Source: Pseudonocardiales bacterium
Lineage (GTDB): Bacteria; Actinomycetota; Actinomycetes; Mycobacteriales; Jatrophihabitantaceae
Reading direction: 5' to 3'
DNA: 29,627 nucleotides
Assembly: GCA_030840415.1 (NCBI GenBank)
Contig: JAVEEO010000125.1
Coordinates: forward strand, 1 to 29,627
The notes under the pieces are model-generated. The model was not told the origin of the DNA. It saw only the letters and a list, made by a program, of their open reading frames with translations, and did not search any database. Position 1 is the first letter of the stretch. Each line of letters opens with the position of its first letter. The translations under genes and the position numbers were made by a program. Positions 19,202 through 27,096 of this stretch are shown piece by piece.

Positions 19202-19387
19202 GCAACTGACTCCGATCGCTTGGTCAGTCCACCGCCGCCTGACGGGCCGGCGGGAGGCTCGCTGAGATGCGGGCGCGCTGACTATGCCCCCGACGCCTCC
19301 ATTGTGACTCATCCGCGGCTGCCGGGCTGATGTGCCGTGGGTCGCCTTGGTCACCGTCGGGTTGGAACCGGCTGGAAGAATGGCCGG

Positions 19388-20080
19388 GTGAACCTCTCCG
19401 GCAGCGACCCCGCAGATCCGCTGGCAGGGCTGGCCAGCACCCGCCGCTCCTACCGCGCCGGTGAGTTGAGCGAGGACCTGCTGGCCCCGACCTGGTTCGA
19501 GCAGCTGCGAGCCTGGTTCGGCCAGGCGGTCGCCGACGAGCGGATCGGCGAGCCGAACGCCATGCAGGTGGCCACCGCCGGCGCCGACGGCCGGCCGGAC
19601 CTGCGGACGGTGCTGGCCCGCGGCTTCGATGCCACCGGGGTGGTCTTCTACACCAACTACTCCTCGGCCAAGGGCCACCAGTTGGGTGCCAACCCGGTGG
19701 CCGCCGCCCTGTTCTCCTGGCTGCCGCTGGAGCGCCAGATCCGGCTGCGCGGGCCGGTGGCCAGGGTCGACGCGGCCGAGACCGCCCGCTACTTCGCGTC
19801 CCGGCCACGCGGGGCCCAGCTGGCAGCCTGGGCCTCGCCGCAGTCCCAGCCGATCGCGGACCGGGCCGAGCTGGAGCGGCGGCTGGCCGAGGTCACCGAG
19901 CGCTTCGGCGACGACGAGATCGCGCCGCCGCCGCACTGGGGCGGGTACCGGATCACCGTCACCGAGGCGGAGTTCTGGCAGGGCCGGGAGTTCCGGCTGC
20001 ACGACCGGCTGCGCTACCGGCTGGCCGCTGCCGGACCCGACTCCGAGAGCCACTGGGTGATCGAGCGGCTCGGCCCTTGA
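19388..20080 (+). CDS. pdxH: Pyridoxamine 5'-phosphate oxidase
   Basis: PdxH uses FMN and oxygen to turn pyridoxamine or pyridoxine 5'-phosphate into PLP. The 230-residue protein has the N-terminal substrate-gating motif RRSYRAGELSEDLL, the FMN-binding RTVLARGFDATGVVFYTNYS and SAKGHQL, the strand LERQIRLRGPV, SRPRGAQLAAWASPQSQPI, and the C-terminal PPPHWGGYRI and EFWQGREFRLHDRLRY. Length and motif order are canonical. GTG 19388 is preceded by a purine stretch (GGAAGAA) about 8-10 bases upstream; ATG 19380 is in another frame and stops at once. Its stop overlaps the TTG start of the downstream MFS gene. It lies divergent from citrate synthase and in the same block as the PLP-dependent serC. 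Confidence 0.95.
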   Translation: MNLSGSDPADPLAGLASTRRSYRAGELSEDLLAPTWFEQLRAWFGQAVADERIGEPNAMQVATAGADGRPDLRTVLARGFDATGVVFYTNYSSAKGHQLGANPVAAALFSWLPLERQIRLRGPVARVDAAETARYFASRPRGAQLAAWASPQSQPIADRAELERRLAEVTERFGDDEIAPPPHWGGYRITVTEAEFWQGREFRLHDRLRYRLAAAGPDSESHWVIERLGP

Positions 20081-21456
20081 CCCCTGACAGCACGGCCAGC
20101 ACCGGCAGCACCGCCGGACCGGGTGCCGAGCCCGCCGCCGGGTCGAGCGCTGAGCCGGCTGCCGAAGCGGTGGTGGAGACCCAGCCCGAGGCCGCGACCG
20201 GCTGGTTGCGCCACCACGCCATCGATACCGCTCCGCTGCGGATCGCGCCCTTCCGCCGCCAGGTGCTGGGTCAGGGCACCTCGTTCATCGGCTCGATGCT
20301 GACCGCGGTGGCGGTGCCGGTGCAGGTCTATGACCTGTCGCGCTCGTCGCTGCAGGTCGGCCTGGTGGGGCTGGTCGGCCTGGTCCCGCTGGTGGTGTTC
20401 GGCCTGTACGGCGGGGCTATCGCCGACGTGATCGACCGCCGCACGCTGCTGCTCGTCAGCTCGCTGGGCACCTGGGCGTGCACGGTCGGGTTGCTGCTGC
20501 AGACGCTGGCCGGGATCGGCAGCGTGCCGCTGATCCTGGCCCTGGTCGCGGTCCAGTCCGGCTTCTTCGCGGTCGCCTCGTCGGCCCGGGGAGCGATCAT
20601 CCCCCGGATCGTGCCGGTCGAGTTGGTGCCGGCGGCCAACACCCTGACCTTCACGGTAGGCAACGTCGGGTCGGTGATCGGGCCGCTGATCGCCGGCGCG
20701 CTGGTCACTCGGCAGCACGGTTTCGGCTACGCCTACGCCGTCGACGCCGCGCTGTTCACGCTGGCGATGTACGCCGCCCTCCGGCTGCCCCGGATCCCGC
20801 CGGACGGCCAGTCGCCGCGCGCCGGGCTGCGCTCGGTGCTGGACGGGCTGGCGTTCATCTCCGGCCGTCCGGTGCTGTTGATGTCCTTCGTGGTCGACAT
20901 CGTGGCGATGGTGTTCGCGATGCCCCGGGCCCTGTACCCACAGGTTGCCGCCGACCGATGGCACGGCCAGGTGGGCCCGCTGTACGCCGCGATCGCGATC
21001 GGCTCGGTGCTCGCCGGGCTCTCCGGCGGCTGGATCGGCCGGGTCCGCCGCCAGGGCGTGAGCCTGACCGGCGCGGTGGTGGTGTGGGGGCTGTGCGTGG
21101 CGGTCAGCGGGCTGGCCCACCAGCTCTGGCTCGCGGTGCTGCTGCTGGCGGTGGCCGGGGCGGCCGACCTGATCAGCGCGGTGTACCGCCAGACCATCCT
21201 GCAGACCTACGCCCCGGACCAGATGCGCGGCCGGATGCAGGGCGTCTTCGTGGTGGTGGTGGCCGGTGGCCCGCGGCTGGGGGACCTGCGGGCCGGTGCC
21301 ACCGCGTCGCTGACCTCGGTCACGCTGTCCTGGGTCGGCGGCGGCCTGCTGTGCGCCGGCGGGGTGCTGGTGGCGGCCCGGTTCGTCCCGGCTTTCTGGC
21401 GCTACGACGCCCGCCAACCACCGGTCGAGGCCGAGTCGCTGGCGCCGAGTGCCTGA
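20077..21456 (+). CDS. MFS transporter, MFS_3/EntS-like exporter
   Basis: This 459-residue inner-membrane protein has an acidic/Ala-rich N-terminal tail of about 60 residues and then about 12 hydrophobic segments. Family landmarks are FRRQVLGQGTSFIGSMLTAV, the loop GGAIADVIDRRTLLL, RGAIIPRIVP and the later loop APDQMRGRMQGVFVVVV. This branch exports siderophores, drugs or other small molecules by proton antiport. The start is TTG 20077 in a TTGA overlap with the pdxH stop, so it is translationally coupled; a later GTG near residue 32 is an alternative. It is the same branch as the truncated gene at the window's left edge. The substrate is unknown; pdxH coupling may only reflect a conserved operon. 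Confidence 0.9.
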   Translation: MTPDSTASTGSTAGPGAEPAAGSSAEPAAEAVVETQPEAATGWLRHHAIDTAPLRIAPFRRQVLGQGTSFIGSMLTAVAVPVQVYDLSRSSLQVGLVGLVGLVPLVVFGLYGGAIADVIDRRTLLLVSSLGTWACTVGLLLQTLAGIGSVPLILALVAVQSGFFAVASSARGAIIPRIVPVELVPAANTLTFTVGNVGSVIGPLIAGALVTRQHGFGYAYAVDAALFTLAMYAALRLPRIPPDGQSPRAGLRSVLDGLAFISGRPVLLMSFVVDIVAMVFAMPRALYPQVAADRWHGQVGPLYAAIAIGSVLAGLSGGWIGRVRRQGVSLTGAVVVWGLCVAVSGLAHQLWLAVLLLAVAGAADLISAVYRQTILQTYAPDQMRGRMQGVFVVVVAGGPRLGDLRAGATASLTSVTLSWVGGGLLCAGGVLVAARFVPAFWRYDARQPPVEAESLAPSA

Positions 21457-21489
21457 TACCGGGGCTAGCGTGCCCGGCTGCCCGGTATC
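21455..21489 (+). terminator. Candidate terminator of the pdxH-MFS operon
   Basis: GATACCGGG (21455-21463) pairs with CCCGGTATC (21481-21489) across a 17-base loop. The stem overlaps the last two bases of the stop codon and is followed by the AT-rich GAATACATAA. Confidence 0.55.
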
Positions 21490-21499
21490 GAATACATAA

Positions 21500-21531
21500 C
21501 GACTAGGTAGTCGGCAACACCTAAGCGCTTA
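21500..21531. promoter_or_regulatory. Two adjacent inverted repeats, candidate operators of the GT39-like gene
   Basis: CGACTA-GG-TAGTCG (21500-21513) is a 6-bp inverted repeat, and TAAGCGCTTA (21522-21531) is a perfect 10-bp palindrome. The second, with its central CG, resembles LacI-family operators. They lie 36 and 18 bases before the ATG at 21549. Confidence 0.4.
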
Positions 21532-21548
21532 CCCCGCCTCTTGCCTGT

Positions 21549-23249
21549 ATGAGGCAAACGGCAACGGCAGGTGCGTTCCGCCGGCGAGCGCAGGATCTGT
21601 CTGCCCTCGGCTCCGCCAGGCCCGAGGCGGCCGGCGCCGGCACGCCGTCACGTTCGACGGCGATATCGCGCAGCAGGCGCCCCGGTCTCACCACGCCGGC
21701 CTTCCTCCTTGCCGCGTCCGTTGCCGCCGCGGCGGCGGTCTTCGAGAACTTCTACCGGCTCTCGCGGGCACCGATCCTCGTCGACGAGGCGCTGTATACG
21801 AAGGTGTCGTGGCGGTACCTGCACTGGGATTCGCTCAGCGCCGCGCAGCGGTCCTCGGCGCTGAACAACTTCGAGCACCCGCCGCTGGCCAAGCTGCTCT
21901 TCGGCCTCGCCGAACTCGTCCGCGGCCGGCCGGATCTCGACGCCGCCCGGGCCGTCAGCGCCTCCTGCACGGTGGGTACCGCTCTGGTCCTGGGCCTCTG
22001 GCTGGGGATCGCGGTCAACCGGTGGGCAGGGCTGCTGGCGGCCAGCATGCTGGCGCTCATTCCGATGAGCGTGGCCCCGCAGGTCACCAGGTTCGGCAGG
22101 GCCGCGATGCTCGACCCGGTCGCGGAGTTCTTCATGATCGGCTCGCTCGTGCTGGGGTGGTACTGGTTCCGGCATACCGGCTGGCGGGCCTGGGCGCTGG
22201 CGCTCGCCGCGGGGATCAGCATCGGCTTGGCGAGCGCGAGCAAGGAGAACGGCTTCCTCGGCCTGGTGGTGCCGGTGGGGGTCGGCCTGGCGTGGTCGCT
22301 GCGCCCGGTGACCGCGCTGCTGGTCCGGTCGCTGCAGGCGCTCGGCGCGGCGGTGGCGGCGGCCGGCACCTTCGTGTGCTGCTACCTGCCGTTCGGCGAT
22401 CCGGCCGGCCGGATCGCTTACCTGTATCACTTCCAGTCCCGGCACTCCCGCAACGGGCACCTCATCGGCTTCGACGGCCGGCTGTCCACCCACCCGCCGT
22501 GGTGGGCGAACCTGTGGTTCGCCGGCCACGGCGTCGGATCGCTGCTGAGCTGGACGATCGCGCTGACGATGCTGGCCGCTGCCGGGTTGCGCCGGGACCG
22601 GCTGGTCTGCTGGCTGCTCGCCGCGCTGGCCGGGCCGATGGCCTTTCACTGCTGGCTGGCCGGGGTGGTGCTGCCCTTCTACTGGACGCTCTGGACGCCG
22701 GCCGCGGTGGCACTCTCGGCGCTGGGCTGCTGGGAACTGGCGCGCCGGGCCGGGCGGGTGCCGGTCCCCGGCTGGGCGCCGCCGCGGGGCTGGCTGACCC
22801 GCGGCACCGCGGCCCTGGCGGCGGTCTGCGCGCTGGCGGCGATCACGGTCGCGTCGATCGGTCAGCTCGCCCGGGTCGCGCGGCTGCAGCGGGACGGCGC
22901 GGTCGCGCTGCCCGAGGTCCGCGCCCGGTTCGGCCTGGACGGCGCGGTCCTGGCGACCGGATTCCTGCGGGTCGAGGTGTCGACGTTCACGGGGCTGGCA
23001 CCGGTCTACCTGCGGTTGCCCAGGGACCTGCGCGACATCGACACCGTCCTGGTCGGGCGGCCGCGCTGCAAGACCAGCCTGGACCCCGCCATCCGCGCGT
23101 TCGTGGCGGTGAACCTGCGCTCCGGTTCGCTGCGACTGGTCCGCGCCGACCGGCTGGCGAACCTATACGTGGCGAGCGGGCGGCTGCGTGCGCCGGGGCC
23201 GGCCGAGATCCGGGCGCAGCCGGCCGTGCGGATGATCACCGGCTGCTGA
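21549..23249 (+). CDS. GT39-like membrane glycosyltransferase
   Basis: This 566-residue multi-spanning protein looks like a family 39 / ArnT-PMT-type GT-C glycosyltransferase that uses polyprenyl-phosphate sugars at the outer face of the membrane. The acidic motif of the first extracytoplasmic loop appears as ILVDEALYTKVSWRYL and is followed by NNFEHPPLAKLL, a typical EHPPL signature. About ten further hydrophobic segments are visible. SASKENGFLGLVVP lies in a conserved mid-region. The last ~110 residues are soluble and end with a possible disulfide pair (CKTS and ITGC). The basic 45-residue N-terminus lies before the first membrane helix. ATG 21549 has no clear Shine-Dalgarno sequence. The acceptor (protein, lipid or wall polymer) is unknown. 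Confidence 0.85.
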   Translation: MRQTATAGAFRRRAQDLSALGSARPEAAGAGTPSRSTAISRSRRPGLTTPAFLLAASVAAAAAVFENFYRLSRAPILVDEALYTKVSWRYLHWDSLSAAQRSSALNNFEHPPLAKLLFGLAELVRGRPDLDAARAVSASCTVGTALVLGLWLGIAVNRWAGLLAASMLALIPMSVAPQVTRFGRAAMLDPVAEFFMIGSLVLGWYWFRHTGWRAWALALAAGISIGLASASKENGFLGLVVPVGVGLAWSLRPVTALLVRSLQALGAAVAAAGTFVCCYLPFGDPAGRIAYLYHFQSRHSRNGHLIGFDGRLSTHPPWWANLWFAGHGVGSLLSWTIALTMLAAAGLRRDRLVCWLLAALAGPMAFHCWLAGVVLPFYWTLWTPAAVALSALGCWELARRAGRVPVPGWAPPRGWLTRGTAALAAVCALAAITVASIGQLARVARLQRDGAVALPEVRARFGLDGAVLATGFLRVEVSTFTGLAPVYLRLPRDLRDIDTVLVGRPRCKTSLDPAIRAFVAVNLRSGSLRLVRADRLANLYVASGRLRAPGPAEIRAQPAVRMITGC

Positions 23250-23315
23250 CAGCCGGCCGACCCGGACGACCGGCCGGAACGGACGCCCGGCAGCCGCCGG
23301 CCGGGACCGGGTCGC

Positions 23316-23321
23316 TAGCGT
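23316..23321 (+). promoter_or_regulatory. -10 box of the aldose epimerase-like gene (leaderless type)
   Basis: TAGCGT lies 7 bases before ATG 23329 with no ribosome binding site between them, as expected for a leaderless transcript. Confidence 0.5.
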
Positions 23322-23328
23322 CGGGTGC

Positions 23329-24213
23329 ATGAGCTTCGGCGGTAGGCGGTTCGAGATAGCGGGCGGGAACTACCGGGCGGAGCTGACAGAAGTCGGCGCG
23401 AGCCTGGCCGGGCTCTGGTGGAACGGCTCGCCGGTCACCGTGGAGATCCCGGCCGACGGGCTGCCGCCCAAGTCGGCCGGCGCGGTGCTGCTGCCCTGGC
23501 CGAACCGGATCGCCGGCGGCCACTACCGCTTCGACGGCACCGAGCACCAGTTGCCGCTGAGTGAACCCGCCAAGGGCAATGCCAGCCATGGGCTGGTCCG
23601 GTGGGTGCGGTGGGAGCCGGCCCGGCAGGCCGGCTCGTCGGTGACGCTGCGGCACGACCTGGTACCCCAGATCGGCTATCCGTTCGAGCTGCACCTGGAG
23701 GTCAGTTACTCCCTGGACCCCGATACCGGGCTGCGGGTGGACACCGAGGTTGTCAACACCGGCCGGACGGCGGCGCCGTTCGGGGCCGGCTTCCATCCCT
23801 ACCTCGACCTCGGCGGCCACGACCTCGACACCGCCGAACTGCTGGTGCCGGCGGCGGCGGTGCTGGAGACCGACGACCACCAGATCCCGACCGGCAGCTC
23901 GCCGGTGGCTGGCACCCCGTTCGACTTCCGCTCACTGCGGCCGATCGGGGAGGTGCGGCTGGACCACGGCTTCGCCGAGCTGACCGGGACGGCCGCGGTG
24001 CTGCGTACCGAGCGGCGCACGCTCGAGCTGCGCTGGGACGCCGCCTACCGCTACCTGCAGGTGTTCACGCCGCCGTTCCTCACCCCCGGCCGCAACGCGG
24101 TGGCGATCGAGCCGATGAGCTGCCCGGCCGACGCGTTCAACTCCGGCGACGGGCTGATCAGGCTGGAGCCGGGTCAGCGCTGGACCGGCAGCTGGGGCAT
24201 CCGGCTGGTCTGA
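23329..24213 (+). CDS. Aldose 1-epimerase (galactose mutarotase-like)
   Basis: This 294-residue protein interconverts alpha and beta anomers of hexoses if it acts as its family does. Motifs of the galactose mutarotase fold are present in order: PWPNRIAGGHYRFDG with the sugar-binding Arg, the SHGLVRWVRW histidine, FGAGFHPYLDLG with the catalytic acid His, the LDHGFAEL region, and EPMSCPADAFNSG with the catalytic-base Glu. Length is normal and no signal peptide is seen, so it is cytoplasmic. It follows the glycosyltransferase gene by 79 bases and has its own leaderless-type promoter. A YeaD-like hexose-6-phosphate epimerase activity is possible, but the motifs fit the GalM-related 'aldose 1-epimerase family' better. 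Confidence 0.9.
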   Translation: MSFGGRRFEIAGGNYRAELTEVGASLAGLWWNGSPVTVEIPADGLPPKSAGAVLLPWPNRIAGGHYRFDGTEHQLPLSEPAKGNASHGLVRWVRWEPARQAGSSVTLRHDLVPQIGYPFELHLEVSYSLDPDTGLRVDTEVVNTGRTAAPFGAGFHPYLDLGGHDLDTAELLVPAAAVLETDDHQIPTGSSPVAGTPFDFRSLRPIGEVRLDHGFAELTGTAAVLRTERRTLELRWDAAYRYLQVFTPPFLTPGRNAVAIEPMSCPADAFNSGDGLIRLEPGQRWTGSWGIRLV

Positions 24214-24271
24214 GCCGGTGGACTGCTCGGGTCCCCGGTCAGCCAGGGCCGGCCCGGATCCGGCGATGTAC

Positions 24272-24277
24272 TACGTT
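24272..24277 (+). promoter_or_regulatory. Candidate -10 box of the B3/B4-domain gene
   Basis: TACGTT fits TAnnnT. A start about 7 bases downstream would give a leader of about 34 bases that includes the GGAAGGA ribosome binding site. Confidence 0.4.
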
Positions 24278-24302
24278 GAAGCGCGGTTCTCAGCCCTCCG
24301 GC

Positions 24303-24309
24303 GGAAGGA
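24303..24309 (+). promoter_or_regulatory. Ribosome binding site that points to an ATT start
   Basis: GGAAGGA is a strong Shine-Dalgarno sequence. The in-frame codon at optimal distance (8 bases) is ATT at 24318. The nearby ATG 24310 is in another frame, which closes after about a dozen codons. Confidence 0.6.
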
Positions 24310-24317
24310 ATGCAGCC

Positions 24318-25031
24318 ATTTCCGTACAGCTATCGGTCGACGAGGCGGTGATCTCCGCCTTTCCCGACTTCGAGATCCGGCTGGTGACGGCCACCGGCCT
24401 GCGCAACCGCGGCGAGTGGCCCGAGGTGACGGCCGCACTGGCCGCCCTGGAGGAACTCGTCGAGTCGGGCGGCTTCGCCGCGCCGACCGAGGACGAGGAG
24501 GCCATCCGCTCCTGGTTCGAGGCGTTCCGCGGCTTCGGCACCAACCCGCGGCGCGCCAGGCCGAGCGTGTACGCGCTGCTGCGCCGGCTGGCCAGTTCCG
24601 GCCGGCTGCCACGGATCACCCCCGCCGTCGACGCCTACAACCTGGTGTCGGTCAGCCACCGGGTGCCGGCCGGCGCGTTCGACCTGGACAAGGTGACCGG
24701 CCCGATCGAGATCAGGCCGGCCCGGGCGGGCGATCAGTTCATCCCCCTGGGCGAGCCGGACGAGCGGGAGGAACCGAAGCCGGGCGAGGTGGTCTACGCC
24801 GCGGGTTCGCAGGTGCTGACCCGGCACTGGAACCATCGCGACTCCGACACCACGAAGGTGGACGAGAACTCGACCTCGGTGGTCTTCCTGCTGGAGCGGG
24901 TGTCGGCGACGGACGGCCTGCCGCTGGCACTGGCCGACGGCTGCGATCAGCTCGTCGGGTTGCTCACCCCGCACGCCGACCAGGTCAGCGTGCAGGCCCT
25001 GACCCCGGCCGCCGCCTCGGCACTGCTCTAG
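24318..25031 (+). CDS. B3/B4 tRNA-binding (PheRS-beta-like) domain protein
   Basis: This 237-residue stand-alone protein matches the B3/B4 domain of the phenylalanyl-tRNA synthetase beta subunit. Recognisable parts are AVISAFPDFEIRLVTATGL, FRGFGTNPRRARPSVYALLRRL, ITPAVDAYNLVSVSHRVPAGAFDLDKV, and RHWNHRDSDTTKVDENSTSVVFLLE. Stand-alone members are suspected of editing mischarged tRNA or binding amino-acid-like ligands, but no function is proven. Similarity begins at once (VQLSVDEAV), yet no ATG or GTG is in frame there. ATT 24318 has a perfect Shine-Dalgarno position; TTG 24276 is the only conventional alternative close by and would add 14 residues without an RBS. It converges on the photolyase gene with 10 bases between stops. 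Confidence 0.75.
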   Translation: MSVQLSVDEAVISAFPDFEIRLVTATGLRNRGEWPEVTAALAALEELVESGGFAAPTEDEEAIRSWFEAFRGFGTNPRRARPSVYALLRRLASSGRLPRITPAVDAYNLVSVSHRVPAGAFDLDKVTGPIEIRPARAGDQFIPLGEPDEREEPKPGEVVYAAGSQVLTRHWNHRDSDTTKVDENSTSVVFLLERVSATDGLPLALADGCDQLVGLLTPHADQVSVQALTPAAASALL

Positions 25032-25041
25032 CGGCCCGGGC

Positions 25042-26388
25042 TCAGCGGCGGCCCTCCCGCAGCGCCTGGTAGTCGGCCAGCGAGGCGGCCCGCTCGGCCG
25101 CGTGGTCGACGATCGGGTCCGGATAGCCGGCCGGCGGGCCGTCCGGGCCGCGCCACGGCTCGTGGATCGCGCCGGCCGCCAGCCCGGCCAGCTCCGGCAC
25201 GTACCGGCGGATGTAGGCACCGTCCGGATCGAACTTCCGGCCCTGCAGGACGGGGTTGAAGATGCGGAAGTACGGCGCCGGGTCGGTTCCGGTGCCGGCC
25301 ACCCACTGCCAGCTGTGGGCGTTGCTGGCCAGGTCGGCGTCGACGAGGTGCCGCATGAAGTGCCGGGCGCCGGCCGTCCACTCGACGTGCAGGTCCTTGA
25401 CCAGGAACGAGGCGACGATCATCCGCACCCGGTTGTGCATCCAGCCCTCGGCCAGCAGCTGGCGCATCCCGGCGTCCACGATCGGGTACCCGGTGCGCCC
25501 CGCCGCCCAGGCGGCCAGCCGCTGCTCGCCGAGCCGGCCGGTGGCGTAGGGCAGCTCCTGCAGCTGCCGGTGGTAATACTGCCGTGCCGAGTCCGGCCGG
25601 TGGTGGAGCACGTCGGCGTAGAACTCCCGCCAGGCCAGTTCCCTGCGGTAGGTCTCGTGCCGGTCGCCGAGGTCGGCCAGCAGGGTGCGCGGATGGATGG
25701 TGCCCCATTTCAGGTGCACCGACATGTGCGAGGTGCGGTCCAGGTCCGGCCGGTTGCGGTCCTCGGCGTAGGACTCGATCCGCTCGCCGAGGAAGCCGCG
25801 CCAGGCCCGCCGGGCTGCCGGCTCGCCGACCGCGGGCAACCGCAGGCCGGCGGGCAGGTCGGGCTCGTCGGGCAGGCCGTCCGAGTGCGCCGAGAGCCAA
25901 AACGGGCGTACCGAGCGGGCCGGCTGCGGCCAGCCCCGGTCGCGCCAGGCGCGGTAGAAGGCCGAGTACACCTTGAAGTGCTCGCCGCCGCCGTTGCGCA
26001 CGCTGCCCGGCGGCACCGCGTACGGCGAGCCGATCCGGAGCAGTTCGACCCCGGCCAACGCATCGGCCACCGCCTGGTCGCGGCCGGCACCGTAGGGGCC
26101 GAAGTCGTGGGCGCAGTGCACCGACTCGGCGGCAACCTCGCGGCACAGCGCCGGCAGCACGTCAGCCGGGCGGCCGTGCCGCACCACCAGGTTGCCGCCC
26201 AGCTGGGAGTCCAGCGCCCGCAATGTGCGGTACAGCACCGCCAGCCGGGGCGCACCGGACGGGCGGAGCAGGGCCGGGTCGAGCACGAACACCCCCAGCA
26301 CCGCCCCGTCGTCCGCTCCGGTCGCGGCGACCAGGGCCGGGTTGTCCGACAATCGCAGGTCGCGGCGGAACCACATCACGGCAGCCAC
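25042..26388 (-). CDS. phr: Deoxyribodipyrimidine photolyase (class I, cryptochrome/photolyase family)
   Basis: The enzyme repairs UV-induced pyrimidine dimers using light, FAD and an antenna chromophore. The 448-residue protein has the alpha/beta antenna domain (MWFRRDLRLSDNPAL at the N-terminus, HFKVYSAFYRAW) and the helical FAD domain with DRTSHMSVHLKWGTIHPR, ELAWREFYADVL, YPIVDAGMRQLLAEGWMHNR, and SWQWVAGTGTDPAPYFRIFN. The chosen start, GTG 26388, gives MAAVMWFRRDLRL, a usual photolyase beginning; it lies 6 bases after a TACCGT -10 box, so the mRNA would be leaderless. GTG 26379 and ATG 26376 are alternatives. It is divergent from the metallo-beta-lactamase-fold gene. A cryptochrome-like signalling role cannot be ruled out. 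Confidence 0.93.
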   Translation of the reverse strand: MAAVMWFRRDLRLSDNPALVAATGADDGAVLGVFVLDPALLRPSGAPRLAVLYRTLRALDSQLGGNLVVRHGRPADVLPALCREVAAESVHCAHDFGPYGAGRDQAVADALAGVELLRIGSPYAVPPGSVRNGGGEHFKVYSAFYRAWRDRGWPQPARSVRPFWLSAHSDGLPDEPDLPAGLRLPAVGEPAARRAWRGFLGERIESYAEDRNRPDLDRTSHMSVHLKWGTIHPRTLLADLGDRHETYRRELAWREFYADVLHHRPDSARQYYHRQLQELPYATGRLGEQRLAAWAAGRTGYPIVDAGMRQLLAEGWMHNRVRMIVASFLVKDLHVEWTAGARHFMRHLVDADLASNAHSWQWVAGTGTDPAPYFRIFNPVLQGRKFDPDGAYIRRYVPELAGLAAGAIHEPWRGPDGPPAGYPDPIVDHAAERAASLADYQALREGRR

Positions 26389-26394
26389 GCTCCG

Positions 26395-26400
26395 ACGGTA
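26395..26400 (-). promoter_or_regulatory. -10 box of the photolyase gene (leaderless type)
   Basis: TACCGT on the minus strand lies 6 bases before GTG 26388. This spacing is the same as that of the antitoxin promoter and close to those of sepH and the epimerase gene. Confidence 0.5.
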
Positions 26401-26442
26401 GGCCACGTTTCCCCGGACCGAGAAATGTGGTGAAGTACCTGC

Positions 26443-27096
26443 ATGGAATTGACCAAGTTCGGCCACGCCTGCGTCCGCGTCACTGACGGCGACCGGCGGC
26501 TGGCCATCGATCCGGGCGTGCTCACCGACGTCGAGCAGGCGCTCGCCGACATCGACGCGGTGCTGATCACCCACGAGCACGCCGACCATCTCGACGTGGA
26601 CAAGGTGGCCGCGGCCGCCGGCCGGAACCCGGCGCTGCGGCTCTGGGCGCCGCAGGCGGTGGCCGACCAGTTGGCCGGCAATCCCGCCCTGGCCGACCGG
26701 GTGAGCGCCGTGGGGCCCGGCCAGTCCTTCATCGCCGGCGGCTTGCAGGTGCGCACCTACGGCGGCCAGCACGCGCTGATCCACTCCTCGATCCCGGTGA
26801 TCTCCAACGTCGGCTACCTGGTGGGCGACGCGGTGTATCACCCGGGCGATTCGTACGTGGTACCCAACGCCGTCGTCGAGGCGGTGCTGGTACCGATCAA
26901 CGCGCCGTGGTCGAAGGTGGCCGAGGCCATGGACTTCACCACCTCGGTCCGGGCGCCCCGGGCCTTCCAGATCCACGACGGGCTGCTCAACGACACCGGG
27001 AAGGGCTTCTACGAGAGCCAGCTGGGCCGGGTCGGCGAGTTCTACGGCACCACCCGCTTCCAGCACCTGGACGCCGGCGACAGCGTCACCCTATGA
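26443..27096 (+). CDS. Metallo-beta-lactamase-fold hydrolase (UlaG-like)
   Basis: This 217-residue cytoplasmic protein has the metal-binding signature [14 protein letters not shown] (HxHxDH) near residues 42-56 and further ligand regions [20 protein letters not shown] and AFQIHDGLL, all in the order of the UlaG/YfhI-like branch of the metallo-beta-lactamase superfamily. It begins [20 protein letters not shown], the usual start of this branch. Members hydrolyse lactones, phosphoesters or similar bonds; the substrate here is unknown. Its stop overlaps the ATG of the following dipeptidase gene as ATGA, so the two form a coupled operon. It is divergent from the photolyase gene across a 54-base gap. 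Confidence 0.9.
   Translation: MELTKFGHACVRVTDGDRRLAIDPGVLTDVEQALADIDAVLITHEHADHLDVDKVAAAAGRNPALRLWAPQAVADQLAGNPALADRVSAVGPGQSFIAGGLQVRTYGGQHALIHSSIPVISNVGYLVGDAVYHPGDSYVVPNAVVEAVLVPINAPWSKVAEAMDFTTSVRAPRAFQIHDGLLNDTGKGFYESQLGRVGEFYGTTRFQHLDAGDSVTL

Noticed and set aside
18095..20053. Citrate synthase reading frame extended about 280 residues upstream
   Set aside because: The extension is antisense to pdxH and of low-complexity composition; ATG 19201 has a good ribosome binding site and gives the family length.
25042..27066. Photolyase frame extended upstream
   Set aside because: The extension is antisense to the metallo-hydrolase gene; the family N-terminus starts at the -10/GTG 26388 region.
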